From Candidatus Solirubrobacter pratensis (GTDB lineage: Bacteria > Actinomycetota > Thermoleophilia > Solirubrobacterales > Solirubrobacteraceae): a stretch of DNA of 64,000 nt. The stretch covers positions 1 through 64,000 of the forward strand of contig NZ_AUEK01000009.1 in assembly GCF_000425945.1 (NCBI RefSeq). Direction: 5' to 3'. The position numbers and the translations under genes were made by a program. The notes beneath the pieces are model-generated. The model worked only from the letters and a program-made list of their open reading frames with translations, was not told the DNA's origin and did not search any database. Positions 16,631-24,716 of the stretch are shown here, piece after piece (the stretch's first letter is position 1; every line of letters starts with the position of its first letter).

Positions 16631-17380
16631 ACCGGCGCGTTCTTCGTCGCGCTCGGCAACGGGCGCTTCCGCGCGACCGAGCACACCGTGGGCCCGTGGG
16701 ACCCGGGCCACCAGCACGCCGGGCCGGCGGCGGCGCTCCTCGCGGGCATGCTGGACACGCGCGCCGACATGGCGCTCGCGCGGATCACGCTGGAGATCCT
16801 CGCCCCGATCCCGCTCGGCGAGGTCGAGGTCGCGGTGGAGGTCGAGCGACCGGGGCGCTCGGTCGAGCTGCTCGCGGCCGAGTTGCGCGCCGGGGGCAGG
16901 ACGGTCGTCACGGCGCGCGCGTGGCGCGTGCGGCGGGCGGACGAGCGCGTCGCGCCGGCGCACGTGCCGCCGCCGCTCCCCGCGACCGCGCAGCCCTCGC
17001 CGCCCGGATTCGGCGAGTTCGGCTACGCGCGCGCGGTCGAGTGGCGCTGGGCGGAGGGCGGCTGGCTCGTGCCGGGGCCGGCGAAGGTCTGGACGAAGCT
17101 GCTCGTGCAGGTCGTCGAGGGGAAGGAGCCGACCCCGCTCCAGCGCGTGCTGGTCGTCGCCGACTCCGGCAACGGCGTCTCGGCCGCGCTCGCGTGGAAC
17201 CGGTACGTCTTCGTCAACACCGAGCTGTCGGTCCACCTCCTGCGGCCGCCCGCAGGCGAGTGGGTGTGCCTCGAGGCACGCACCGAGGTCGAGGAGGCGG
17301 GGCTCGCGAGCTCCGTGCTCAGCGACCTGTCGGGACCGGTTGCGCGCGGCGCGCAGGCGCTGTTCGTGGCGCGACGATGA
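16628..17380 (+). CDS. Acyl-CoA thioesterase-like (double hotdog) protein
   Basis: 250 aa. The N-terminal half (GPWDPGHQHAGPAAALLAGML, ARITLEILAPIPLGEVEVAVEV) is a hotdog domain of the TesB-like type and the second half (NTELSVHLLRPPAGEWVCLEA) a second hotdog, as in PF13622 proteins. It probably hydrolyses an acyl-CoA from the upstream pathway. Cytoplasmic. ATG start sits right after copy A of the hairpin element (TAATG). The 3' end overlaps the convergent P450 gene by 62 bp. Confidence 0.8.
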   Translation: MTGAFFVALGNGRFRATEHTVGPWDPGHQHAGPAAALLAGMLDTRADMALARITLEILAPIPLGEVEVAVEVERPGRSVELLAAELRAGGRTVVTARAWRVRRADERVAPAHVPPPLPATAQPSPPGFGEFGYARAVEWRWAEGGWLVPGPAKVWTKLLVQVVEGKEPTPLQRVLVVADSGNGVSAALAWNRYVFVNTELSVHLLRPPAGEWVCLEARTEVEEAGLASSVLSDLSGPVARGAQALFVARR

Positions 17381-18617
17381 CCCGCGCCCCGCGCGCGGGG
17401 ACGAGCGTCACCGCGCGGCGGGTGACGCGCTCGGAGCCGGCCCGGTCCGGTCGCAGCGTCTCGATCCCGGCGGCGATCTCGCGCAGGACCGCCTTCATCT
17501 CGAACAGCGCGAAGCTCGCGCCGAGGCAGCGGCGGACGCCGCCGCCGAACGGGATCCACGTGTAGGTGCCGGCGGGCTGCTCGAGGAAGCGCTCGGGGCG
17601 GAAGGCGCGCGGCTCGGGATAGACGTCCGCGCGCGTGTGCATCAGCAGGATGTTCGGGGCGACCGCGACGCCGGCCGGGAGCTCGTAGCCGGCGACCTCC
17701 ATCGGCGCCTTCAACAGCCGCAGGACGATCGGGATCACGGGCCGCAGGCGCAGCGTCTCCTTGACCACGGCGTCGAGGTAGTCCTCATCGCCCGAGCGCA
17801 GCCGCTCCCACGCCGTGGGGTGGCGGGCGAGGCGCTCCAGCGCCCACGCGAGCGCGGTGGCGGTCGTCTCGTGGCCGGCGACGAGCAGCGTGATCAGCTC
17901 GTCGCGCAGCGTCGCGTCGTCCATCCCCGAATGCGCGAGCAGCATCGAGAGGATGTCGTCGCGCTCCTCGAGGTCCGGCGCCTCACGGCGGCGGGCGATC
18001 TCGCGCGTGAGCAGGTCGTCGACGGGCGTGCGCACGCGCTGGAAGAGCGGGCCGACCCGCTGCGGGCCGGCGAGGATGACGAGCAGCAGGCGCGCGGGAT
18101 CGGTCGTCCAGTCCAGCAGCGAGGCGACGTGCCGGCGCAGGCGCTCGTCGCGCACGCCGAAGACCGCGCGCATGATCACCTCGAGCGTCAGCGCCTGCAT
18201 CCGCGGGCGGATCGCGAGCTCCTCCGCGGGCCAGCTCGCGACCTCGTGGCGCGCGATCTGCGCGATCAGGTCTCCGTAGGCCTGCATCCGCTCGCCGTGG
18301 AACGCCGGCAGCATCGCCTTGCGCTCGCTCATGTGGTCGGCGCCGTCGAGCAGCAGCACCGAGCGCGGGCCGAGCAGCGGCTTGAGCACGGCGTTGCCCT
18401 CGCCGGCGTGCAGGACGCTCGGGTCGCCGGTGAACACCTGCCGGACCGCGTCGGGATGGGAGACCATGACCCAGTCGGCTTCGTTGGCGATCCGCAGGGT
18501 GAACGTGTCGCCGAAGCGGCGGCGCAGCCTGGCCGCATACGGGCCGGGCCGCGTGACCCAGCCCAGCGTGTGAAGGGCGCGCGGCCCCTTCGGGCCGGGC
18601 GGCAGCGTCGCGCTCAC
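17319..18617 (-). CDS. Cytochrome P450
   Basis: A 432-aa soluble heme monooxygenase. FGGGVRRCLG holds the heme-ligand Cys (about residue 364), AGHETTATALAWALE is the I-helix oxygen-activating motif, and KETLRLRP is the ExxR helix. The RPERFLE segment is present. GTG at 18617, 10 nt after the USP stop, gives the normal N-terminus (PPGPKGPRALHTLG); the pair forms an operon. Substrate unknown: the PPGP start and long-chain-type K-helix resemble CYP102/CYP4-like classes. No ferredoxin gene is adjacent. The 3' end overlaps the convergent thioesterase gene. Confidence 0.93.
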   Translation of the reverse strand: MSATLPPGPKGPRALHTLGWVTRPGPYAARLRRRFGDTFTLRIANEADWVMVSHPDAVRQVFTGDPSVLHAGEGNAVLKPLLGPRSVLLLDGADHMSERKAMLPAFHGERMQAYGDLIAQIARHEVASWPAEELAIRPRMQALTLEVIMRAVFGVRDERLRRHVASLLDWTTDPARLLLVILAGPQRVGPLFQRVRTPVDDLLTREIARRREAPDLEERDDILSMLLAHSGMDDATLRDELITLLVAGHETTATALAWALERLARHPTAWERLRSGDEDYLDAVVKETLRLRPVIPIVLRLLKAPMEVAGYELPAGVAVAPNILLMHTRADVYPEPRAFRPERFLEQPAGTYTWIPFGGGVRRCLGASFALFEMKAVLREIAAGIETLRPDRAGSERVTRRAVTLVPARGARVIVAPRTAPARRAQPVPTGR

Positions 18618-18627
18618 GGGAGGATGC

Positions 18628-19035
18628 TCACGGCCACGTGAGCACCACCGTACACGGCGCGTGGTCGACGATGAACCGCGTGGCGTGCTCGAGCGAGTGC
18701 GGGCCGGGCCGGCGGCCGCTGCGTGCGAGCACCAGCACGTCCGCGCCCGAACACGCACCGGTCACGATCTCCTCCGGGCGGCCCGTCGCGGCGATGCGGT
18801 GCACGGTCGCGGGCGTCGCGCCGAGCCGCTCTGCCGCGGCGTCGAGCAGCTCGTTCGCGGCGAGGACAGCGAGCTGCCCGTAGTGGTCGGGCGGCGGGTG
18901 GCGCCCGAGCAGGCCGGCGCCGTGGACGATGGGATCGGCGACGTGCAGCAGCGTGATCTCGCGCGCGGGCAGCCCGGCCAGCGCGTCGACGCACGACTCC
19001 CACCCGACCGCGGTGATCCAGGCCAGGATCCGCAT
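18628..19035 (-). CDS. Universal stress protein family
   Basis: A 135-aa single UspA domain: an N-terminal strand RILAWITAVG, TLLHVADP after the first helix, and the C-terminal nucleotide-loop region ADVLVLARSGRRPGPHSLEHATRFIVDHAPCTVVL. The loop differs from the canonical G-2x-G-9x-G(S/T) spacing, so ATP binding is uncertain. ATG 19035 is preceded by copy B of the intercistronic hairpin with its GCGAGGTGA ribosome site. Co-transcribed with the downstream P450. Confidence 0.82.
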   Translation of the reverse strand: MRILAWITAVGWESCVDALAGLPAREITLLHVADPIVHGAGLLGRHPPPDHYGQLAVLAANELLDAAAERLGATPATVHRIAATGRPEEIVTGACSGADVLVLARSGRRPGPHSLEHATRFIVDHAPCTVVLTWP

Positions 19036-19091
19036 CGCGTCACCTCGCCCGGGAGCATCGCCCCGTGGGCGATTGCTCCCAGCGACGCGAG
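19033..19091 (-). promoter_or_regulatory. Conserved intercistronic hairpin element, copy B
   Basis: Between the permease stop (19102) and USP start. Arms GGGAGCAATCGCCC and GGGCGATGCTCCC form a 13-bp stem with one bulge; the bulged base differs from copy A, but pairing is kept. GCGAGGTGA and the ATG follow. Faces copy A across 2.4 kb. Confidence 0.7.
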
Positions 19092-19101
19092 ATCGCCACC
19101 C

Positions 19102-20310
19102 TCATACGACCAGCCACAGCGCGAAGGTAGCGAGCGCGAGGATCGGGGGGACCGTCAGCGCGCCGAGGCGCAGGAACTCGCCGAGCGGCGGCTCGGCTTC
19201 GCGCTCGCGCAGCACGCGCCGCCACAGCAGCGTCGCGAGCGAGCCGGTGTAGGTGAGGTTCGGCCCCGCGTTGACGCCGATCAGGACCGCGAGCACGGTC
19301 GCGTGCCCGGCGGCCGCCGCGGCGGGCAGGAGCACGAGCAGCGCGGGAAGGTTGTTGAGCAGGTTCGCGAGCAGCGCCGCGAGGGCCGCCGCCCCGAGCA
19401 GCGCGAGCAGCCCCGCGCCGTCCGGAAGCAGGCCGTCGACGAGGTCGCCGAAGCCGTGGCTCGCGACCGTGCGCACGATCAGCCCGAGGCCGAGCACGAA
19501 GCCGAGCAGGGGGAGGTCGACCGCGCGCAGCGACGTCCCCTCGAACGCGACCATCGCGAGCGCCCCCGCCGCCGCCGGCCAGGCCGCGTCCAGGCCGAGC
19601 GGACCGGCGGCGACGAACCCGGCGAGCGTGAGGGCGAGGACGCCGAGCGGCGCGCGGGGGAGGCGCGGGAGCGCATCGACGTGCGGCGGTGCGGTGGCGG
19701 TCGCCGCGAGATCGTCGGCGAACGCCCGGCGCAACGCCGCCCACTCGATCGCGATCGCGACGACCCACGGCAGCGCCATCAGCGCGGCGAAGTGCGTGAA
19801 CGAGAGGCCGGACGCGCGGAAGGCGAGCAGGTTCGTGAGGTTGGAGATCGGCAGCAGCAGCGACGCCGAGTTCGCGAGGTGGGTGCACGCGTACAGGTGC
19901 GGCCGGCTCGGCAGGCGGGCCTTGGCGGCGGCGGCGAACGCGGCGGGCGTGAGCAGCACGACGGTCGCGTCGAGCCCGAGCACCGCCGTCACGCCCGCGG
20001 CCGCGGCGAACACCAGCGCCAGCAGCCGCGTGCCCGAGCCGCGCGCGCCCACCGCCATCCGCGCGGCGAGCGCGTCGAACAGCCCGGCCCGCTCGCAGCC
20101 GTCGCCGAGCACGAGCAGGGCGGCCAGCACCACGAGCGTCGGGACGAGGTCGGCCGCCTCGTCGCGCGCGTCGTCCCACGACAGGAACCCGGCGGCGATC
20201 AGCACGGCAGCTCCGGCGAGCGCCACGACCGCCTCCGGCGCCCGCTCGTGCCGGACGACCGCGGCGACGAGCGCCGCCGCGAGCGCGACGAAGGAGACCG
20301 CCTCGGCCAT
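19102..20310 (-). CDS. ArsB/SLC13-superfamily ion permease
   Basis: 402 aa with about 11-12 membrane segments. LPISNLTNLLAFRASG and the repeat-like ANLLNNLPALLVLLP are the twin motifs of the arsenite/citrate/Na-H antiporter superfamily, and GVNAGPNLTYTGSLATLLW is typical of ArsB-like proteins. It may export an oxyanion or exchange Na+ and H+; no ars genes are adjacent, so arsenite is not supported by context. The ATG overlaps the upstream small gene (TGATG). Confidence 0.8.
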   Translation of the reverse strand: MAEAVSFVALAAALVAAVVRHERAPEAVVALAGAAVLIAAGFLSWDDARDEAADLVPTLVVLAALLVLGDGCERAGLFDALAARMAVGARGSGTRLLALVFAAAAGVTAVLGLDATVVLLTPAAFAAAAKARLPSRPHLYACTHLANSASLLLPISNLTNLLAFRASGLSFTHFAALMALPWVVAIAIEWAALRRAFADDLAATATAPPHVDALPRLPRAPLGVLALTLAGFVAAGPLGLDAAWPAAAGALAMVAFEGTSLRAVDLPLLGFVLGLGLIVRTVASHGFGDLVDGLLPDGAGLLALLGAAALAALLANLLNNLPALLVLLPAAAAAGHATVLAVLIGVNAGPNLTYTGSLATLLWRRVLREREAEPPLGEFLRLGALTVPPILALATFALWLVV

Positions 20311-20675
20311 CAGCGCCGGAGCCGCGCGTCCCCGGTCGCGCCGTCTCGCGCCGTCACCACCGCGCCTCGTGGCGCTCCATCACGCCGTAGCCCGGGCGTC
20401 TTGCGCGTCCAGGTCTCGCCGCCGTAGCGCGACGTCGCCTCGATCGAGCGCCCGGGCGTGACGCGCAGCGACAGCACGCCGTCCACGCGCGCCCCTTTGC
20501 GCGTCACCGCGACGCCGCGCCACGAGCGCCGGTGGCGTTCCGTCAGGACGCCGCGCTCGCGGTCCCAGACCACCCACCACGACACCCGCGCCGGCCCCAC
20601 CTCGGCCCACGCGACGCACGCCATCGCGCGGGCGCTGAACGCACCCAGCCGGCACCATCGCGTCGGGAGGCTCAT
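20310..20675 (-). CDS. Short DUF2804-like protein, possibly truncated
   Basis: 121 aa. The start (RWCRLGAFSARAMACVAWAEVGPARVSWWVVWDRERG) recalls the N-terminal third of DUF2804 proteins, which are usually around 300 aa, and WTRKTPGLRRDG resembles their middle. If so, this is a C-terminally truncated copy with a new stop overlapping the permease ATG. The ATG lies 6 nt from a TATCGT box. Function unknown. Confidence 0.5.
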   Translation of the reverse strand: MSLPTRWCRLGAFSARAMACVAWAEVGPARVSWWVVWDRERGVLTERHRRSWRGVAVTRKGARVDGVLSLRVTPGRSIEATSRYGGETWTRKTPGLRRDGAPRGAVVTARDGATGDARLRR

Positions 20676-20681
20676 GCCCGG

Positions 20682-20711
20682 ACGATATGCTCATTGACTG
20701 ACCGGTCAATC
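20682..20711. promoter_or_regulatory. TetR/FadR-type operator in a divergent promoter
   Basis: GACTGACCGGTCAATC (20696-20711) has the perfect core TGACCGGTCA and one mismatched pair further out. On the minus strand ATTGAC (20710-20705), 17 nt spacing and TATCGT (20687-20682) form a promoter for the short gene, so the operator covers its -35 box. It also lies 24 bp upstream of the nitrilase ATG. The TetR gene at 21562 is the obvious candidate to bind it. Confidence 0.65.
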
Positions 20712-20734
20712 CGGTAGCGAAGGAGACCTTGCCC

Positions 20735-21562
20735 ATGCGCGCCGCCGCCGTCCAGCTGCAGTCGACACCTGATCGCGACCGCAACCTCGAGGCCGCGGAC
20801 CGCCTCACGCGCGCCGCCGCCCGCGACGGCGCCGAGCTCGTCGTCCTGCCCGAGAAGTGGCCGGTGCTCGGGACGCCCGAGCAGACGATCGCCGCCGCCG
20901 AACCGTACGACGGACCGCTCCTGCGCTGGGCCTCGGACCTCGCGCGCGAGCTCGGGATCGACCTCGTGGCCGGCTCGTTCTCCGAGCGCACCGGCGGCGA
21001 CCGCGGCGCGAACACCTCGATCCACGCCGGCCCCGACGGCGAGATCAAGGCGACGTACCGCAAGATCCACATGTTCGACGTCGAGGTCGGCGGCAAGGTC
21101 TACAGGGAGTCCGAGCGCGAAGCGCCCGGCGACGAGATCGTGCTGAGCGAGACGGCGCAGGGCACGGGCCTCGGCCTGACGATCTGCTACGACCTGCGCT
21201 TCCCCGAGCTGTACCGGATCCTCGCGGTCCGGGGCGCACAGGTCATCGCCGTCCCGGCCGCCTTCACGCTCGCCACCACGCGCGAGCACTGGGAGGTCCT
21301 CCTGCGCGCCCGCGCGATCGAGGACCAGGCGTTCATGGTCGCCGCCAACCAGGTCGGCGAGCACGCGCCCGGCTATCGCTCCGGCGGGCGCTCGATGATC
21401 GTCGACCCCTGGGGCGTCGTGCTGGCCCAGGCGCCGGACAAGGAGACCTTCGTGATCGCCGAGCTCGACCTCGAGCGCCAGCAGGAGATCCGCCGCACGC
21501 TGCCCTCGCTGGCCAACCGCCGCCCAGAGGCGTACCGGTGGCCCGCGGAGGTCCCGGCCTAG
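20735..21562 (+). CDS. Carbon-nitrogen hydrolase (nitrilase superfamily, Nit-like amidase)
   Basis: 275 aa. The Glu-Lys-Cys triad is visible: LPEKW, TYRKIHMFD and ICYDLRFPE. The spacing and the RNIEDQ-like ARAIEDQAFMVAANQVG match the Nit1/Nit2 branch, which hydrolyses deaminated glutathione or omega-amides. ATG 20735 is preferred to TTG 20729 because AAGGAG lies 9 nt upstream. Followed with a 1-base overlap (TAGTG) by a TetR regulator and preceded by its likely operator, so an autoregulated operon is inferred. Confidence 0.9.
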   Translation: MRAAAVQLQSTPDRDRNLEAADRLTRAAARDGAELVVLPEKWPVLGTPEQTIAAAEPYDGPLLRWASDLARELGIDLVAGSFSERTGGDRGANTSIHAGPDGEIKATYRKIHMFDVEVGGKVYRESEREAPGDEIVLSETAQGTGLGLTICYDLRFPELYRILAVRGAQVIAVPAAFTLATTREHWEVLLRARAIEDQAFMVAANQVGEHAPGYRSGGRSMIVDPWGVVLAQAPDKETFVIAELDLERQQEIRRTLPSLANRRPEAYRWPAEVPA

Positions 21563-22164
21563 TGGCCGCGCCAAGGCAGGCCTCGGTCGACAAGCGGCGG
21601 CTCATCCTCGACGCCGCCGTGCGCGTGTTCGCGCGCCAGGGCTTCCACATGTGCCGCGTGTCGGACATCGCCGACGAGGCGGGCGTCGCGTATGGGCTCG
21701 TCTACCACTACTTCCAGTCCAAGGACCAGGTCCTCGACACGCTGTTCCTCGAGCGCTGGGACGTGCTGCTGGACGCGATCCGCGAGACCGACGCCCACGA
21801 CATCCCGGCGCGCCAGAAGCTCGAGGCGATCGCCGGCTTCATCATCGACTCCTACCGTCACGATCCCGACCTGATGAAGGTGATCATCGTCGAGGTCACG
21901 CGCGCGGCGAACTCGTTCGGCGCCGCCCATCTCGGGAAGATCACGGAGGCCTACGGGCTCATCCAGGGCGTGGTGGAGAAGGCGCAGCAGTCAGGTGAGT
22001 TCCGCACCGAGATCCCCGCCGAGTTCGCCGCGGCGACGTTCTACGGCGCGCTCGAGCAGGTGCTCACCGGCTGGATCTTCGGCACGCTCGAAGAGGGCGA
22101 GGACGCCTACGACCGCGCCAAGGCGCACCTCGTCGAGACGATCAGCGACGGCCTTGCCGCATAG
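21562..22164 (+). CDS. TetR-family regulator, FadR-like
   Basis: 200 aa. The N-terminal HTH (RRLILDAAVRVFARQGFHMCRVSDIADEAGVAYGLVYHYFQSKDQVL as read in segments) is standard; the C-terminal ligand domain resembles FadR of Bacillus and actinobacteria, which senses acyl-CoA. GTG start overlaps the nitrilase stop by one base. The TGACCGGTCA operator upstream of the operon suits this class, so regulation by acyl-CoA of its own operon is a reasonable inference. Confidence 0.88.
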   Translation: MAAPRQASVDKRRLILDAAVRVFARQGFHMCRVSDIADEAGVAYGLVYHYFQSKDQVLDTLFLERWDVLLDAIRETDAHDIPARQKLEAIAGFIIDSYRHDPDLMKVIIVEVTRAANSFGAAHLGKITEAYGLIQGVVEKAQQSGEFRTEIPAEFAAATFYGALEQVLTGWIFGTLEEGEDAYDRAKAHLVETISDGLAA

Positions 22165-22175
22165 ACTCCGCCGCC

Positions 22176-22313
22176 ATGTCCGACAACGAACTCGTCAAGC
22201 GCCTCGCCTGGTCCGGCCTCGTCGCCGGCATCGGCGCCCTGGCCTCGATCGTGACGACACGGGTCGCCGCGTTGGTTTTCCGCCGCATCTTCGGGGAGGA
22301 TCCGCCCGAGTGA
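22176..22313 (+). CDS. Small membrane protein, DUF4235-like
   Basis: 45 aa with one hydrophobic helix (LAWSGLVAGIGALASIVTT) followed by a positive VFRRIFG and an acidic tail, similar in layout to DUF4235 membrane proteins. TAGACT lies 8 nt before the ATG and overlaps the tetR stop. The stop overlaps the next GTG start (GTGA), placing it at the head of the envelope cassette. Confidence 0.65.
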   Translation: MSDNELVKRLAWSGLVAGIGALASIVTTRVAALVFRRIFGEDPPE

Positions 22314-22900
22314 GAGAGGACGACGACCCGCAGCGCACGCAGGAGATGGACTCCCTGCCTGACGCCGAGCATTCCGGCCTCGGCGCCACGGCCGCGCGCG
22401 CGGAGGCGCAGGCGGCTGCCGCCGAGGCGGAGGCCCAGGCGCAGCGCACGCGCGCCGAGGCGCGCGCCGCGGACGTGCGCGCAGAGGTCGCGCAGACCGC
22501 CGCGCGCCGCGCCGAGGAGGAGACCTCGAAGGCGCACGAGCAGGTGGAGTCGGCCGAGCAGACCGAGGAGAAGCTGTCGCGCAAGGAGCGCAAGGCGCGC
22601 GAGCGGGCCGAGCAGGCCGCGGCCGAGGCGGAGGAGGCGCGCCGCCACGCCGAGGAGGCCGCGCGGCTGCGCGCGCAGACCGCGCGGGCCGAGCCGGCGC
22701 GGCTCAGCGGCACGCAGCTCACGTCGCCCGGAATCGGGTCGAGCACCGATCCCGCGGCCGCCGCGGCGGCGCAGCAGCCGTATGCGCAGCCGCCGGCGCC
22801 GGCCGAGGAGGGTCCGCTGGATCGCCCAGAGGTCCAGATCGGCCTCGCGTTCGCCGGCGCGTTCGTCGCCGCGCGCGTCCTCAAGCGGATCTTCGACTAG
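22310..22900 (+). CDS. Alanine-rich coiled-coil protein with C-terminal membrane anchor
   Basis: 196 aa. Residues about 22-130 are a long Ala/Glu/Arg-rich coiled coil; 130-170 is a Pro/Ala linker with AAAAAAQQPYAQPPAPA; the end (VQIGLAFAGAFVAARVLKRIF) is a single membrane helix with basic tail. No family recognised. It probably tethers the coiled coil to the cytoplasmic membrane face. GTGA overlap with the small protein before it; 2 bp from the Holin-X gene. Confidence 0.72.
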   Translation: MREDDDPQRTQEMDSLPDAEHSGLGATAARAEAQAAAAEAEAQAQRTRAEARAADVRAEVAQTAARRAEEETSKAHEQVESAEQTEEKLSRKERKARERAEQAAAEAEEARRHAEEAARLRAQTARAEPARLSGTQLTSPGIGSSTDPAAAAAAQQPYAQPPAPAEEGPLDRPEVQIGLAFAGAFVAARVLKRIFD

Positions 22901-22902
22901 AC

Positions 22903-23310
22903 ATGACCGACCAGCAGACATCCGAGCTCGGCAAGGCGATCCAGGAGGTCGCGGAGAGGTCCTCGCTGCTCGTCCGCGAGGAGATCGCGCTCGCCAAGGC
23001 GGAGCTGACCGAGAAGGCCAGCGGCCTCGCCCGAGGGGCGGCGATCGGCACCTCCGCCGGGATCTTCATCGTCTTCGGGCTCATCTACTTCCTGCACTTC
23101 CTCGCGCTCGGGTTCGCGGACCTGATCGGCGCGGGCGCGTGGCTCGGCTATCTCGTCGTCGCGGGCGTGCTGTTCCTGCTCGGCGGGCTCGCCGGGTTCA
23201 TGGCCGCGCGGCTGTTCAAGCGGAGCGTGCCCCCGACGCCGCAGATGGCGATCGAAGAGGCGCAGCTGATCAAGCGGACCCTCCAGCAGCCGGAAGGAAC
23301 CGCGCGGTGA
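22903..23310 (+). CDS. Phage holin family protein (actinobacterial Holin-X, PF07332-like)
   Basis: 135 aa with an amphipathic start (SSLLVREEIALAKAELTEKA, typical of the family) and two membrane helices (about 48-75 and 80-105) separated by a short GAGAWLG turn. Despite the name this is a chromosomal envelope protein of unknown role found with DUF3618 proteins, as here. The stop overlaps the DUF3618 GTG. Confidence 0.85.
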   Translation: MTDQQTSELGKAIQEVAERSSLLVREEIALAKAELTEKASGLARGAAIGTSAGIFIVFGLIYFLHFLALGFADLIGAGAWLGYLVVAGVLFLLGGLAGFMAARLFKRSVPPTPQMAIEEAQLIKRTLQQPEGTAR

Positions 23311-23546
23311 GCCCCGCCCGCTCGCCGGAGGAGATCCGGCAATCGATCGAGGCCAACCGCGCCGAGCTCGGCGTCGCCGTCGAGCAGCTGCGCGGCGAGC
23401 TCACGAAGGCGACCGACTGGCGCGGGCAGCTGCGCCGGCACCAGCGCGAGATCATGATCGGCGCGGCCGTCACGGGCTTCGTCCTCGGCGGCGGCATCGC
23501 CGCGTTCACCGGCCTGCTCACGGGCCGGCGCTCCAGCCGTCGCTAG
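23307..23546 (+). CDS. DUF3618 membrane protein
   Basis: 79 aa from GTG 23307. RSPEEIRQSIEANRAELGVAVEQLRGEL is the DUF3618 signature (usually R(S/T)PEEIRxDIExTRxEL), followed by one membrane helix (IMIGAAVTGFVLGGGIAAFTGLL). Last gene of the envelope cassette; its TAG interleaves with the stop of the convergent AI-2E gene (CTAG). Confidence 0.85.
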   Translation: MSPARSPEEIRQSIEANRAELGVAVEQLRGELTKATDWRGQLRRHQREIMIGAAVTGFVLGGGIAAFTGLLTGRRSSRR

Positions 23547-24682
23547 GTCTCCCGCTCCGGGGGCGGCGCGATCTGCGTCGTCCCCGCGAGCTGCTGGATG
23601 CTCTGCTCGTGGCGATAGTCCCACCACTCGCGGATCGCGATCTGCACCGAGGCCGCGACCGGGATCGCGACGAGAGCGCCGAGCACGCCGAGCAGCGTCG
23701 AGCCGAAGAGCACGGCGACGAGCACGATGAACGGGTGCACATTGACGGCGCGCCGCTGGATCTGCGGCTGGATCAGCGTGTTCTCGAGCTGCTGGTAGAC
23801 GATCGAGAAGATCGCCCACACGATCGTCGCCGTCGGGAAGTCGCTGAACAGCGTGACGATGCCGACGACGATCGCGCCGAGCGTCGCGCCGACGAGCGGG
23901 ATCAGGTCGGCGAAGAAGATGATGATCGCCAGGGCGGCGGCGAACGGGACGCCGAGGATCGTGAGCACGATCCACGCCGTGACGGCGGCGAGCGTCGCCT
24001 GCGCGAGGACGCCGCCGACGTAGCCGCCGACCGTCCGCGCCATGTGGTCGAGCGCCTTGCGGATGCGCGCGGCCTCCTCGGGTGGTCGCAGCTCCAGCAT
24101 GCGGCTCACCCAGACCCTGCCGCTGCCGAGCAGGAACGCCGTCAGCACGAGGATCGTGAACAGCGCGAACAGCGAGTTGACCAGGCCGAGGCCGATGTTG
24201 CCGAGCACGGTCGCGGCGTCGCCGATCCGCGCGGGCAGCTTCTCCGCCTGCTGCTGCAGCTTCTGCGTGATGTTGTAGTCGCTCTCGAGCTTGCGCAGCG
24301 TCGCGTTCTTCTGCGTGAAGTCCTGCGCGTCCCGGGCGTACCTGGGCAGGTTCTGGATCAGGTTGTTGCCCTGCGTGACGAGCGGCGGCACGACGAGCGC
24401 GGCGATCCCGATCGGGACCGCCAGCAGCCCGAGGAAGACGAGCGCGATCGCGAAGCCGCGCCGCATCACGGCGTTGAGCCGGTTGACCGGACCCGCGAGC
24501 GCGACCGCGAGGAAGATCGCGATCAGGACCCAGCTGATCGGCTTGCGCAGCAGGTAGACGAGATACAGCGCGAACGCGAGGCAGACGGCCGCCAGCATCG
24601 TGCGCACGATCGTCTGCAGCGAGTACGTCGGGACGTTCCGGACGACCAGCGGTTCCTTCGGCGGATCGATGTGGACGCCCAT
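23543..24682 (-). CDS. AI-2E/TqsA-family permease
   Basis: 379 aa with the AI-2E transporter topology: two or three N-terminal helices, a periplasmic helical section (about 100-190), then paired helices and the conserved FADLIPLVGATLGAIVVGIV and QQLENTLIQPQIQRRAVNVHP motifs. Members export diverse small molecules or act as Na/H antiporters. ATG 24682 is preferred to a TTG at 24697. Codirectional with degV 34 bp upstream. Confidence 0.88.
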   Translation of the reverse strand: MGVHIDPPKEPLVVRNVPTYSLQTIVRTMLAAVCLAFALYLVYLLRKPISWVLIAIFLAVALAGPVNRLNAVMRRGFAIALVFLGLLAVPIGIAALVVPPLVTQGNNLIQNLPRYARDAQDFTQKNATLRKLESDYNITQKLQQQAEKLPARIGDAATVLGNIGLGLVNSLFALFTILVLTAFLLGSGRVWVSRMLELRPPEEAARIRKALDHMARTVGGYVGGVLAQATLAAVTAWIVLTILGVPFAAALAIIIFFADLIPLVGATLGAIVVGIVTLFSDFPTATIVWAIFSIVYQQLENTLIQPQIQRRAVNVHPFIVLVAVLFGSTLLGVLGALVAIPVAASVQIAIREWWDYRHEQSIQQLAGTTQIAPPPERET

Positions 24683-24716
24683 CCGCCCGGCATTCAAGCA
24701 GGGCCTCAGGAATCCT

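Noticed and set aside
19102..20310. Arsenic resistance cluster
   Set aside because: ArsB-like fold only; no arsR, arsC or arsenic-type regulator in the window.
22903..23310. Prophage holin
   Set aside because: No phage genes; Holin-X is a chromosomal envelope family.
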